Source of the DNA: Planctomycetaceae bacterium
GTDB taxonomy: Bacteria; Planctomycetota; Phycisphaerae; SM23-33
Reading direction: 5' to 3'
Length of the DNA: 64,000 bases
NCBI GenBank assembly: GCA_021371965.1
Contig: JAJFVE010000148.1
Coordinates: 33,341-97,340 of the forward strand
Below the pieces are notes generated by a model that saw only the letters and a program-made list of their open reading frames with translations, had not been told where the DNA came from and did not search any database. Each line of letters begins with the position of its first letter. Positions within the stretch are counted from its first letter, which is position 1. Below are positions 1-8,655 of this stretch, one piece after another. Made by a program: the position numbers and the translations under genes.

Positions 1-1074
1 ACGGTCGGCGAGGTGTTGTGCGTCGGCTACGACGTGACGCAGCGCCGCGAGGCGGAAACGCAGGCCCAGCGCGAGCGCCAGCGCCTCTTCTCGCTGCTCC
101 ACCAGCTTCCCGGTTACGTGGCGCTGCTGGACGGGCAGGGAATGCTGCGGTTCTGCAACCAGGCGTACCGCACGGTCTTTCACTGGGACGGCCCATGCCC
201 GTGTCCCGCCAGCGACCTGCCGGAGGTTGAGGCCTCCGTCTGTCAAACCAAGATTCGCGACATCCTGGCCAACGCCCGCCCGGCCCAGTGGGAGTGGGTC
301 GATGCCCAGCAGCGGGCGTTCCACGTCTGGGGATACCCATTCGTGGACAGCGACGGCACGGTCGTCGCGCTGCAACTGGGCGTTGACATCAGCGAGCAGC
401 GCCGCCTCCAGCGAGAACTGGGCGAGGCCAGCCAGTCCGAGCGGCGCCGCATCGGACGCGATCTGCACGACACGCTCGGGCAGGACCTGACGGCCTTGCA
501 GTTGATCACGCAGGCGCTGACGAAGAAGGTGGCGGCCGCGGCGCCGCAGGCGGTGACGATCGCCCAGCAGACCGTCGAGCTGGCCCGCAAGGCCCTGGAG
601 CGCACGCGCTGCCTGGCGCGGGGGCTCGATCCGATCATGATCACGGCGGCGGAGTTGCGACGGGGGCTCGAGTTGCTCTGCTCGGAAGCGGGCGGCGCCT
701 CCGGAATCGCCTGCGAGTTCAGCGACACCTGCGAACTGCCCATCGAGGACGACGTGGCGGCAGACAACCTCTACCACATCGCCGCCGAGGCCGTGAGCAA
801 CGCCCTCAAACACGCCAAGGCCTCGACGATCTCCATCGAGTTGGCCAGTTGCGCCAACGAACTGGTGCTGACGGTGCGCGACAACGGCGTGGGGCTCTCC
901 AATGGCACGTGCGGAACTCACGGCATGGGGATGCGGACGATGAACTACCGCAGCGGCATCATCGGCGGGGACATCTCGATCGTTCATGCCCCCGGCGGCG
1001 GGACGACCGTCGTCGCCACCGTGCCGGCCTGGCGGCTTGTCGCGCCGCCGGCATCGGCCGCCAAAGATCGCTAA
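1..1074 (+). CDS. PAS-domain sensor histidine kinase, 5' end outside window
   Basis: The reading frame is open from base 1, so the N-terminus lies upstream. The visible part begins with the end of one PAS/PAC unit (GYDVTQRREAE), followed by a second PAS domain (PGYVALLDGQGMLRF). Next comes a HisKA_3-type dimerisation helix with the phospho-acceptor His in RRRIGRDLHDTLGQD, and then an HATPase_c domain with an N box (AAEAVSNALKHA) and glycine-rich boxes (DNGVGLS, HGMGMRTM). This is the NarX/DegS class, which autophosphorylates and passes phosphate to a LuxR-type response regulator. No regulator is visible; it may lie upstream. No membrane segment occurs in the visible part, so the sensed signal is unknown. 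Confidence 0.9.
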   Translation, partial: TVGEVLCVGYDVTQRREAETQAQRERQRLFSLLHQLPGYVALLDGQGMLRFCNQAYRTVFHWDGPCPCPASDLPEVEASVCQTKIRDILANARPAQWEWVDAQQRAFHVWGYPFVDSDGTVVALQLGVDISEQRRLQRELGEASQSERRRIGRDLHDTLGQDLTALQLITQALTKKVAAAAPQAVTIAQQTVELARKALERTRCLARGLDPIMITAAELRRGLELLCSEAGGASGIACEFSDTCELPIEDDVAADNLYHIAAEAVSNALKHAKASTISIELASCANELVLTVRDNGVGLSNGTCGTHGMGMRTMNYRSGIIGGDISIVHAPGGGTTVVATVPAWRLVAPPASAAKDR

Positions 1075-1278
1075 GCGTTCTTCTTTCCCGATCCCAAACC
1101 CCGCGGGGCAAGTCGAAGACTCCTTGGGTACTGCGCCGCTGACGCGTGCGTGCGCATCGTGTCCTGTTAGCGGTCCGATATTCACAATGCCGCAATAGAC
1201 CGACGATTGGACCGATAAACTAGTAGTGCCACGCTCGTTGACGTAGAATAAGTCCGGCCGCGGCGGTTTGGTCGGCCG

Positions 1279-4200
1279 ATGGGAAGGTCCATGCCTGCCG
1301 ATAAAAGCAGCCTGTTCCTGGAGTACAGCCTCCGCATGACCAAGCACCGCCTGCGGGTGGTCAGCCTGGGGATCGCGACGCTGGTGATGCTGACGATCAC
1401 GGGGGCGTTCATCCTGCTGGTGGTGGTGGGCGACCACGTGGTGCCCGGGGGCCTGCCGGGCTGGCTGCGGTGGGTGCTGCGGTGGACCTACGCCGCGGCG
1501 ATGGGCGCCCTGACGGTCTTGACCATCGTCCGCCCGCTGGCGCGGCGCGTCAGCGACCTCTATGCCGCGCGGCTCATCGAGAAAGCCCACCCCGAGTTTC
1601 GCAATGACCTGACGGCCAGTCTGCTGATCAAGGCCGACGGCAAGGTGCATCCCGGGACGCTGGCGGCCATCCGCCGCCACGCCGCGTCTGAGGTGGCTTC
1701 GACCGACGTGGAGTCGGCCGTGGCCACGCGGCACATCCGCCAGGCGGGCATCGTCTTTGCCGCCACGCTGGGGGTGTTCCTGCTGTACGCGGCGTTTTCG
1801 CCCAAGGACGTGGTGCCCTCGATCCTGCGGGCCTTTGGCGGCGAGGGCCCGCCCCCGTCGCGCACGAAGATTCTGGACGTCAAGCCCGCGCCCAACGAGA
1901 TGGTCGTCGAGGGCCAGAGCGTCACCTTCGCCGCGCGAATCGTCCATGGATCGGGCGAGGTCAAGGCCCGCATCTCCCGCGACGGCGGACAAACGTACCT
2001 GGCCGACCACGCCCTGAAGATGCGGCTGGCCGATCCCGGAACCGGTCGCTACGAGGCCGTCTGGGAGCAGGCGGCGTCGGCGGCGGGGCGAGCGGCGTTC
2101 CAGATTTCCTGCGGCGACGCCCAGACCAGCCCGCAGACGCTGCTGGTGCTGGCCAAACCGGTCATCCGCAACATGCAGCTTCGGGTGACGTGGCCGGACT
2201 ACACCCGCCGCGGGACGCGAGACGAAACCGGCGGACGCATCGAGGCCCTCCGCGGCAGCCGCGTTGACCTGCAGGCCCAGGCCAACGTCCCGGTGGTCTC
2301 GGCCTCAATGGTATTCCAGAAATCCCCGCCCGTCGTCATGAGGCACAACGAAAATACCCTCCAGGCCACCATGACCGTCGGCGGCGACGAGCGATACCGG
2401 ATCTCCTTCACCGGCTCGCAGGCCTCGCAGCAGGGCGACTCGATCTGGTACGACATCAAGTCACTCCAGGACGCGGCCCCCAAGATCAACCTCGTCGAGC
2501 CCACGCGGCGAATCGAACTGACCACGCTGGACAAGCTGCGCCTGGCGGCCGAGGCCGTCGATGATTACGGCATCGCCGACATGGCACTGGTCATCCGCAA
2601 CGGGCAGACCACCCGCCGCATCGAACTGGGATCGACGCCTCTGCCCGGTCGCCAGAGCCGCAGCGTCGAGCAGATCATCCCCGTCGACCAGCTTGGCGCC
2701 GCCGGCCAAACCGTCTCCTGTCACATCGAGGCGCGGGACTATTGCCCGCCGGCGGGGCAACTGGCCGCCAGCGATGCCTTCGAAATCGTCATCCGCCAAC
2801 CGGACCAGGCAGCCCTGGCGCAGGCCGCCGAGGTCGCCAAGAGCGCCGCTGAAGAGCCCAAGGCCCAACCGCCCTCTGCCACGCAGCCCGCGGCATCGGG
2901 GCCCGACCAGCCCGCAGCCGCACAGGACGTGCTGGCGATGGCCGAAAAAGACCGCCCCCAACTCGATACGCTGGCCAAGGAACTGGTACGCGAAGACGCC
3001 GCCAAGGCCGCCGCCAACAACGCCGCAAACCAGGCCCCCCAGCAGCCACAGCCCGGTGTCGCGCCTGCCGACAAGCCCCAAGGCGCACAACAGGATCAGG
3101 CCGCCGCCCAAGCCGGCGGTCAGCAACAACCCGGCGGTGCCCAGCAAGCCGGTGGCCAACAACAACCCGGTGGTGCCCAACAACCCGGTGGCCAACAGCA
3201 ACCCGGCGGTGCCCAACAACCCGGCGGTGCCCAGCAAGCGGGTGGTCAGCAACAACCCGGCGGCGCGCAACAAGCAGGTGGTCAACAGCAGCCTGGCGGA
3301 GCCCAACAGGCCGGTGGTCAGCAGCAGGGGGGGGCTCAAGACCAGGGTGCCCAAGGCGAACAAGTAGCGGCCGCGGATCAACAGGGCCAAGGCCAGCAAG
3401 GCCAAGGGCAACAAGGCCAAGGGCAGCAAGGACAGGGACAACAGGGCCAAGGGCAGCAAGGCCAAGGGCAACAAGGCCAAGGGCAACAGGGCCAAGGACA
3501 ACAGGGCCAAGGGCAACAAGGCCAAGGACAGCAAGGCCAAGGACAGCAAGGCCAAGGGCAACAGGGTCAGGGACAACAGGGCCAAGGTCAACAAGGCCAA
3601 GGCGAAGGCCAAGGGCAGGGACAAGGTCAAGGCCAGGGCGAAGGACAGGGGCAAGGCGAAGGACAAGGACAGGGTGAAGGCCAAGGTCAGGGTCAAGGCC
3701 AAGGTCAAGGACAGGGACAGGGGCAAGGCCAGGGACAAGGGCAAGGTCAGGGCCAGGGTCAAGGGCAAGGGCAGGGACAAGGTCAGGGCCAAGGCCAGGG
3801 TCAAGGCCAGGGTCAAGGTCAAGGTCAAGGCCAAGGTCAAGGCCAGGGACAGGGTCAAGGTCAAGGCCAAGGTCAAGGCCAGGGACAGGGCCAAGGGCAA
3901 GGTCAGGGTCAAGGCCAAGGCCAAGGCCAGGGACAGGGTCAGGGACAAGGACAGGGTCAGGGACAGGGCCAAGGGCAGGGACAGGGCCAAGGTCAGGGAC
4001 AAGGACAGGGGCAGGGTCAGGGCCAAGGCCAGGGACAAGGCCAGGGACAAGGACAAGGGCAAGGGCAACAGCCGGGGCAGGGTGGGGCGGGATCGAGCGC
4101 GGCTGCCGGTTTGCATGAGATGACCGGCGGGGGAGACTCCAACTCAGGCTCGGCCGACGCGCGCGACAACGTCCAGATGCCGCCGGGATGGCAGGATCTG

Positions 4201-4647
4201 GCACCGGCCGAGCAGGAACGGCTCAAGTCCATCGGCCGTGCGATCAACGAAGCCCAGAACCAGATTCGTGAAGATAAAGTGGATCCCGCCCTGCTGGCCA
4301 AGCTTGGGATGACACAGGGCGAGTTCAACGGCTTCGTCGAGAAGTACGCCCAGCACTTCGACAAAGGCCCGCGCAAGCAGGCTCGCGAAACGCAACTTCC
4401 CCAGCGCACGGTGCCCAACGCCTTCGATCTATCCGGCAAGAGCGGGCTGCAGAAAGGCAAGAGCGTTGAGGGCGGCATCGAGGCCAAGGGCGCCGAGAAA
4501 CTCGACAAGGACCAACTCCGCAAACTCTACGAGTCGCGCGCCAGCCAGGTTGCCCCCGAGTACCGCAAGGCCGTCGAAGACTACTACCGCTCCATCAGCG
4601 AAGGCGAGAGCGACCAGCCCCCCGCCACATCACAACCGAAACGCTAA
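1279..4647 (+). CDS. Large membrane protein with Gly-Gln repeat, DUF4175-like
   Basis: 1122 residues. Three hydrophobic segments lie in the first 180 residues (about 28-51, 66-86 and 158-176). An extracytoplasmic-looking region with beta-sandwich character follows to about residue 520, then an Ala/Gln/Pro-rich linker, decapeptide-like QQPGGAQ repeats, and roughly 230 residues of almost pure (GQ)n. A normal, charged C-terminal domain of about 180 residues ends the protein. The layout resembles DUF4175 proteins, whose function is unknown. ATG at 1279 and ATG at 1291 are both possible; a GGAAGG just before 1291 would be tightly spaced for the second. The start region has no sharp promoter. The repeat is probably a flexible, hydrophilic spacer spanning envelope or cell surface, but that is inference. 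Confidence 0.75.
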   Translation: MGRSMPADKSSLFLEYSLRMTKHRLRVVSLGIATLVMLTITGAFILLVVVGDHVVPGGLPGWLRWVLRWTYAAAMGALTVLTIVRPLARRVSDLYAARLIEKAHPEFRNDLTASLLIKADGKVHPGTLAAIRRHAASEVASTDVESAVATRHIRQAGIVFAATLGVFLLYAAFSPKDVVPSILRAFGGEGPPPSRTKILDVKPAPNEMVVEGQSVTFAARIVHGSGEVKARISRDGGQTYLADHALKMRLADPGTGRYEAVWEQAASAAGRAAFQISCGDAQTSPQTLLVLAKPVIRNMQLRVTWPDYTRRGTRDETGGRIEALRGSRVDLQAQANVPVVSASMVFQKSPPVVMRHNENTLQATMTVGGDERYRISFTGSQASQQGDSIWYDIKSLQDAAPKINLVEPTRRIELTTLDKLRLAAEAVDDYGIADMALVIRNGQTTRRIELGSTPLPGRQSRSVEQIIPVDQLGAAGQTVSCHIEARDYCPPAGQLAASDAFEIVIRQPDQAALAQAAEVAKSAAEEPKAQPPSATQPAASGPDQPAAAQDVLAMAEKDRPQLDTLAKELVREDAAKAAANNAANQAPQQPQPGVAPADKPQGAQQDQAAAQAGGQQQPGGAQQAGGQQQPGGAQQPGGQQQPGGAQQPGGAQQAGGQQQPGGAQQAGGQQQPGGAQQAGGQQQGGAQDQGAQGEQVAAADQQGQGQQGQGQQGQGQQGQGQQGQGQQGQGQQGQGQQGQGQQGQGQQGQGQQGQGQQGQGQQGQGQQGQGQQGQGEGQGQGQGQGQGEGQGQGEGQGQGEGQGQGQGQGQGQGQGQGQGQGQGQGQGQGQGQGQGQGQGQGQGQGQGQGQGQGQGQGQGQGQGQGQGQGQGQGQGQGQGQGQGQGQGQGQGQGQGQGQGQGQGQGQGQGQGQGQGQGQGQGQGQGQGQGQQPGQGGAGSSAAAGLHEMTGGGDSNSGSADARDNVQMPPGWQDLAPAEQERLKSIGRAINEAQNQIREDKVDPALLAKLGMTQGEFNGFVEKYAQHFDKGPRKQARETQLPQRTVPNAFDLSGKSGLQKGKSVEGGIEAKGAEKLDKDQLRKLYESRASQVAPEYRKAVEDYYRSISEGESDQPPATSQPKR
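3382..4080 (+). repeat. Hexanucleotide/dinucleotide-codon repeat encoding (GQ)n
   Basis: Roughly 700 bp of GGN-CAR codon pairs. The first third encodes the hexapeptide GQGQQG; the rest encodes alternating Gly-Gln with occasional GEGQ. Synonymous codons vary (GGC/GGT/GGA/GGG, CAA/CAG), so selection appears to keep the peptide while the DNA has drifted. A milder repeat (GGAQQPGGQQQ-like) lies just upstream at about 3108-3345. The lack of stops on the opposite strand creates long false ORFs. Confidence 0.95.
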
Positions 4648-4688
4648 GCCCAGACTTACTCGTGGATGTCAACGCATATCGATTAAAT

Positions 4689-5000
4689 AAGGTTCTTCCG
4701 GGAATACCGGGAACCGCCTAATTCGCGTCCCAAAAGGGACGCACAGGCTATAGCCGGGGGCAAGTCCGCAGCGAGCGCAGCGAGTCGAAGGACGCCGCCC
4801 CCGGTCCGCTCTGCCGTGCATGGCCGCCCCTACGGGGCGGCGGGGTCTTGTCGCACGCTACAGCCTGCCCACCGCTTCGCGGCGGGATCGAAAAACAAAC
4901 CCGCTCCGGGGGCTGCGCCCCCGGCTAGGTACCAAGCGTCCCGTCGGGACGCATCGTAATTGGAGGCTCATACGTTCCCCGATATTTCCGGAAGAACCTT
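4689..5000. repeat. MITE-like element, copy X
   Basis: A 312-bp ORF-less element bounded by perfect 13-bp inverted ends (AAGGTTCTTCCGG at 4689-4701 and its complement at 4988-5000). The interior is a chain of short GC-rich palindromes (such as GGGGGCTGCGCCCCC and CGTCCCGTCGGGACG) and a block reading GTCCTTCGACTCGCTGCG on the minus strand. A related, shorter copy in the opposite orientation lies at 35403-35632. It fills most of the 516-bp gap between convergent genes. The ends suggest a non-autonomous transposable element; a structured RNA repeat is an alternative. Confidence 0.7.
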
Positions 5001-5068
5001 AAATATGCACCGGGTGGCCGTGTCGACCGCCTGGTGCGTCCACGCTCAATGATAGATTTCTGCCGCTG

Positions 5069-5140
5069 TCAGTTCCGACGGCGGTGAAGCAGGGTTGCCG
5101 TACCGCCCAGGGCCAGCAGGCTCGTCGTCGCTTTGAAGAA
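5069..5140 (-). pseudogene. Fossil PEP-CTERM tail
   Basis: On the minus strand, a frame running from just after a TAA to a TGA encodes 23 residues with a short hydrophobic stretch (SLLALGG, then TATLL) followed by HRRRN and the stop. This is the shape of the end of a PEP-CTERM sorting signal, which is a transmembrane stretch followed by a basic cluster at the extreme C-terminus. The Pro-Glu-Pro and any protein body are missing. It is not in frame with the GH172 gene that ends 23 bp away. It is probably the leftover of a deleted surface-protein gene; chance resemblance cannot be excluded. Confidence 0.45.
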
Positions 5141-5163
5141 TTAACATTTACATAGGACAGGGT

Positions 5164-6345
5164 CTACACGTCGGCACGTTCGGTGCCTTGAATGTCGGTC
5201 CGAAGTCCTGCTGTACGCTCCGGCGCCGGCGCCAGGGCGGCGGCGCAGCCGCCGGGACGGTCGAGATAATAGTAAGCCGTCGCCGACCAATCGTCCTGGC
5301 GGAAGAAGTTATACCATCCCTCGGGCAGCGACGCGTCGGCCGCATCGGTCGGTTGCTGTGGGCGTTCCATCAGCGGGATGTACTGCTTGCCGTCAAGGGT
5401 GGCGCAGGTTACGGGGATCAGCCCCGCGCCCTCGCGCTGAAGCTTGACCACCAGCTCGCGCATCGCACCGCCGATGGTCTGGATGGCCACGCGGCAGTTC
5501 TGGTAGAAGTAGATCGGACTGTCGCTGTGGAAGCGATAGAAGCAGTATTGGCGTTGGGCGACCTCGCAGACGGGGCAGCCCTGCAGGCGGTGGGCGAATC
5601 GGCCCAGTCCCCAGGAGGTTCCGACATAATCCTCCAGCCCGGTGCCGCAGATCGTCGGAAGGTCGGCGTCGCCGTCGAGCCACATCTTGATTTCGCCCTC
5701 GCCCCACCAGGCGTGGGCATAGCGCGGGTCGACAATGACGCCGATGTTGCAGCCGAGGAACCGCCCCGCGCCTTCGACGCGAGGGAGGATCTCGAAGTCG
5801 TCCCCGAGCCTGTTGGGACGCTCGCGCCGCCAGCTGGCATGCAGATACAGAACGTCCTCCTCGTGCGGCACGTCGAGCAGAAACTCCACGTCGTAGAACA
5901 GCGTCAGATCCTGGGCCGTCTCGTTGTGCAGAACGATTCGGGCTGCACGGCGGAAGGGCATCGGCAGGAAGCTCACGAAATTGCGCCCTTCCGGGCTTGC
6001 GAAGAACTCGCTCTCGAACGCGGTCATCCGCCCCAGCCCCACGCCGAAGAAATCTCCCAGCGGCACGCTCACCGCCGGCGCTGACGCCGCGTCCCACCAC
6101 ATCTCCAACCGGCACGCGCGGAGCGTCTCGGGGCTCCGCTCGTTGAGCGTCAGCCAGATTCGTCCGATCAGCCCGCTGCCGCGAACATCCAGCAGCGTCA
6201 GCGAACCGCCGGCCGCCAGCGCGGCGCAAGGGGAGCCCTTGGCGCCGCGGTTCGCGCTGCCGGCGGCGCCGGCGGCTGCCGAAAGATTCTCAAAGCTCGC
6301 CCACCGAGGTTTTCTTCCGCCACCGCTGCGAAACACGTCCATCAT
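5164..6345 (-). CDS. GH172 (DUF2961) family protein
   Basis: 393 residues, matching the DUF2961 family now classed as GH172, which includes enzymes acting on alpha-D-fructofuranosides and arabinofuranosides. Recognisable stretches are WLTLNERSPETLRACRLEMW, the GVGLGRMTAFESEFF block, the HAWWGEGEIKMWLDGD stretch, and GTGLEDYVGTSWGLG with its acidic residue. There is no signal peptide. The start ATG overlaps the upstream gene's TGA as ATGA and has AGGAG five bases before it, so the two genes are probably translationally coupled. The open frame extends far upstream, but that part is a shadow of the preceding gene. The substrate cannot be read from sequence. Confidence 0.85.
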   Translation of the reverse strand: MMDVFRSGGGRKPRWASFENLSAAAGAAGSANRGAKGSPCAALAAGGSLTLLDVRGSGLIGRIWLTLNERSPETLRACRLEMWWDAASAPAVSVPLGDFFGVGLGRMTAFESEFFASPEGRNFVSFLPMPFRRAARIVLHNETAQDLTLFYDVEFLLDVPHEEDVLYLHASWRRERPNRLGDDFEILPRVEGAGRFLGCNIGVIVDPRYAHAWWGEGEIKMWLDGDADLPTICGTGLEDYVGTSWGLGRFAHRLQGCPVCEVAQRQYCFYRFHSDSPIYFYQNCRVAIQTIGGAMRELVVKLQREGAGLIPVTCATLDGKQYIPLMERPQQPTDAADASLPEGWYNFFRQDDWSATAYYYLDRPGGCAAALAPAPERTAGLRTDIQGTERADV

Positions 6346-7712
6346 CGTACTCCTGATTCTGCAACGCGAAACAGCCGCCCATCTCCGGGGGCAAGATCGA
6401 CCTTTATCTGACCATTGGAGTCCAGGACAGGGCCCGCTGTCCAGCGGCCGGTCGTGCGGTCGAGTTCCTGCAAGGCCCCACCGGGGAGCTGCACCATCAA
6501 TGCGGCCTGCGCCGATTGCCTGTAATTGCGGTTGACGATCATGAAGGCCGTCGTCTTGGGGATCCCGGGAGCCTTGGTCGCCGCTGCGGTCTCGCCGGCC
6601 TTGCCGAACAGACCCAGCACAAACTCCCCGCCGCCGATGACCTGAACCGGCGCGTCGGCCGGGGCGGTTTGGGTGCCATATGGAAGGGGAGCGGTGTGGT
6701 AGACGGCCGTCGACTCCAGTTCCATCAACGCCGGTCCCAGGCGGTTGATCTCGGCGTTGATGGCGGCCACTTCCTTTACCATCGGCGAAGCCTTTCCGTC
6801 GCGGTAGAGCCCGCCGTACGACTCCGGTCCCCAGTAGGTGAAGTAGCTGATGCCCCGCCCGCCGTAGGCCATCGTCGTGAACACCAGGAATCGTGTCTCG
6901 GCCGCGTTGGGCAGCCGCCAGGACTTCTCGATGGTGTCGGCCTGGATTATATTGAGGAACGGTTTGCCGGCCGCGAGGGAAGCCTCTCGGATCAGGGCCA
7001 GGTTCAGAAAATACTGCTTTCCGTCGGAGCCGTCCTTCATGAAATGGTAGTGGTCGTAGCTGATGAGGTCGGGCTTCACCGTCGCGATGAACTGGCGCAG
7101 GTGCTCGCGGTAGCACAGCACGGTCTTGTCGCTGACGCCGACGCCGGCGAAGTTCTGCGGGATTCCGACCTTCGCGCGCTCGGCCGCGTCTGCCGAGACT
7201 CCCAGTTGCTGCTCGTTGGCGTACGTGGGAAAAAGATTGATGTACGCCAGGTGCGCCGGATCGCGCTGACGCAGATACGCCACGAGCTTGCCCAGGCCCG
7301 GGAAGGCGCCGGCACCCGGCTCGTCGGTAATGAAATACGCCTCCATCGCCGGGTGGTTCTTGACCTTGTCGATCAGGGCGTCAAGCGCGGCCCGGCGGGC
7401 GGGGTCGTCGAGACTGGTCGCGTTGAGCAGGTCGCTGGTCAGCATCGCCCGCAGCTTGTGCCGCGCCGCCACGTCCAGTCCCTCTACCGGAACCCACGTG
7501 AGGTTGTATCCTTCGGCCGCCACGCGCGCCAGCGCCTCGTCGCTCGCCGGCGGCGGGCACCAGAAAGTGACCAGGAACTGCTTCTGCCGCCAAGTCGGGC
7601 GATCAGGCTGAGAGCTCGCGTGGCCGCGGGATTGGCCCGAGGCGCGGGTGATCGCAAGACACACCATTACCGAAACCATGACGACGGCCCCTACAGCCCA
7701 TTGCACGCTCAT
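6342..7712 (-). CDS. Secreted glycoside-hydrolase-like protein
   Basis: 456 residues. The ATG at 7712 follows GAAAGGA and begins a clear signal peptide (MSVQWAVGAVVMVSVMVCLA). The body looks like a TIM-barrel glycosidase-type fold: FWCPPPASDEALARVAAEGY opens it, EAYFITDEPGAGAF suggests an acidic strand end, and SYDHYHF and GGRGISYFTYWGPESY follow. The C-terminal third looks like a beta-sandwich domain. I cannot assign a CAZy family. A paralogue with the same layout (VYHTA, AGDGRL motifs) lies at 22806-24998. It overlaps the GH172 gene by 4 bp, so the pair probably act on the same glycan. Confidence 0.75.
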   Translation of the reverse strand: MSVQWAVGAVVMVSVMVCLAITRASGQSRGHASSQPDRPTWRQKQFLVTFWCPPPASDEALARVAAEGYNLTWVPVEGLDVAARHKLRAMLTSDLLNATSLDDPARRAALDALIDKVKNHPAMEAYFITDEPGAGAFPGLGKLVAYLRQRDPAHLAYINLFPTYANEQQLGVSADAAERAKVGIPQNFAGVGVSDKTVLCYREHLRQFIATVKPDLISYDHYHFMKDGSDGKQYFLNLALIREASLAAGKPFLNIIQADTIEKSWRLPNAAETRFLVFTTMAYGGRGISYFTYWGPESYGGLYRDGKASPMVKEVAAINAEINRLGPALMELESTAVYHTAPLPYGTQTAPADAPVQVIGGGEFVLGLFGKAGETAAATKAPGIPKTTAFMIVNRNYRQSAQAALMVQLPGGALQELDRTTGRWTAGPVLDSNGQIKVDLAPGDGRLFRVAESGVR

Positions 7713-7870
7713 GGAACGTCCTTTCGCCGCGATCAACAATATCCATTCCGCCATCATCGCCCTGCAGACCCTACAGGGGTCGGGCAGCATGGGCAAGACG
7801 CCTGGTCCTTGGTCATTTGTTTTTTTTGAGGTTTGTTTGGGATTGGGATTTGCTCTTTGGGATTTCGCGA

Positions 7871-8554
7871 TCAGGCCTCCCACATTTCCTGCCCGTGGCG
7901 CAGGGCCTTGGGCGGAGAGAGGATTTCCTGCAGGACGATGGCCTTGCGGGCGGTGTCGCGGTTGGCCAGCAGCGCCGCCAGCGGCGAGAGGGCGGCCTTG
8001 TGGCCCTGCTGGGCTGGGCGCACGTGCAGCAGGCGCTGCTCGATGGCGGCGGAGTCTTCTTCGGGAATGTGCAACTCGCCCATGCGTTGCTGGCGCGAGG
8101 ACTCGGCAGCGGACATGCGCTGCTGTTGTCGCAGCATTTCCTGGTCGACGCTTTGGGCCAGATCCTCCTGGGCCTCGACCTGCGCCAAATCGCGGCGCTG
8201 AGGCGCGGGCCGGCGCTGCCCTTGCCGGCGCTGCTGGGCGTTGGGCAGGGGCGGGGGAACCGATGGCGCCGCGGGCTCCTCGTCGAGCACGATCCCCAGG
8301 TTCTGCAGCGTCTGGCGCAGGGCCTGGCTGCGGTCGTCCCGTGCCGGCGCAGCGGCCGGACGCCGCTCGCCCATCGGTGCGGCCTGCGGCTGCACGGGCG
8401 GCTGCTGCGCCTGGCGGGCTTGTTCTTCCTGGGCTTCCTTGGCTTTGGCGGCGGCCTTCTTGACGAGGCTGACGATCACGGCAATGATAATGCCGACGAT
8501 CACCAGCACGTTTTCGGCGTCGGCCAGGATCGGGATGTTCGTCAAATCCATCAT
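7871..8554 (-). CDS. Single-pass membrane protein with coiled-coil/Gln-rich domain
   Basis: 227 residues of unknown function. The start ATG at 8554 follows GAGG at a six-base spacing; a TTG one codon earlier is open but less likely. One transmembrane helix (about residues 15-32, VLVIVGIIIAVIVSLV) is followed by a highly charged Ala/Lys/Glu/Gln region (KKAAAKAKEAQEEQARQAQQ), a Pro/Ala/Arg-rich linker and a C-terminal helix-rich part (RDTARKAIVLQEILSPPKAL). It lies 101 bp downstream of floA on the same strand and may be the last gene of the nfeD-floA operon, although a short-period repeat separates them. Confidence 0.7.
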   Translation of the reverse strand: MMDLTNIPILADAENVLVIVGIIIAVIVSLVKKAAAKAKEAQEEQARQAQQPPVQPQAAPMGERRPAAAPARDDRSQALRQTLQNLGIVLDEEPAAPSVPPPLPNAQQRRQGQRRPAPQRRDLAQVEAQEDLAQSVDQEMLRQQQRMSAAESSRQQRMGELHIPEEDSAAIEQRLLHVRPAQQGHKAALSPLAALLANRDTARKAIVLQEILSPPKALRHGQEMWEA

Positions 8555-8566
8555 CAATGGCCTCGC

Positions 8567-8649
8567 ATTGCGGATTTCGGATTGCGGATTAGCGGCCGCG
8601 TCACCCTCATGTTGCGACGTCTATTCCGCAATCGCCAATCCGCAATCGT
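8567..8649. repeat. 7-bp-period inverted repeat (GCGGATT family)
   Basis: The floA 3' spacer carries CGGATT at seven-base intervals on the left and complementary CCAATCCGCAATC on the right, so its transcript could fold into a long imperfect hairpin. Related sequence occurs at about 15619-15655 and 49374-49405. It may act as a terminator for floA. Confidence 0.6.
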
Positions 8650-8655
8650 TCCTGT

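Noticed and set aside
2461..4204. Long minus-strand ORFs (551 and 471 residues) opposite the Gly-Gln repeat
   Set aside because: They are Leu/Ala/Thr- or Leu/Asp/Pro-rich translations of the same repeat, present only because the repeat has no stops in these frames; the plus-strand protein has normal domains on both sides.
6346..7116. N-terminal extension of the GH172 frame
   Set aside because: It overlaps a well-supported gene in another frame; ATGA overlap and AGGAG place the true start at 6345.
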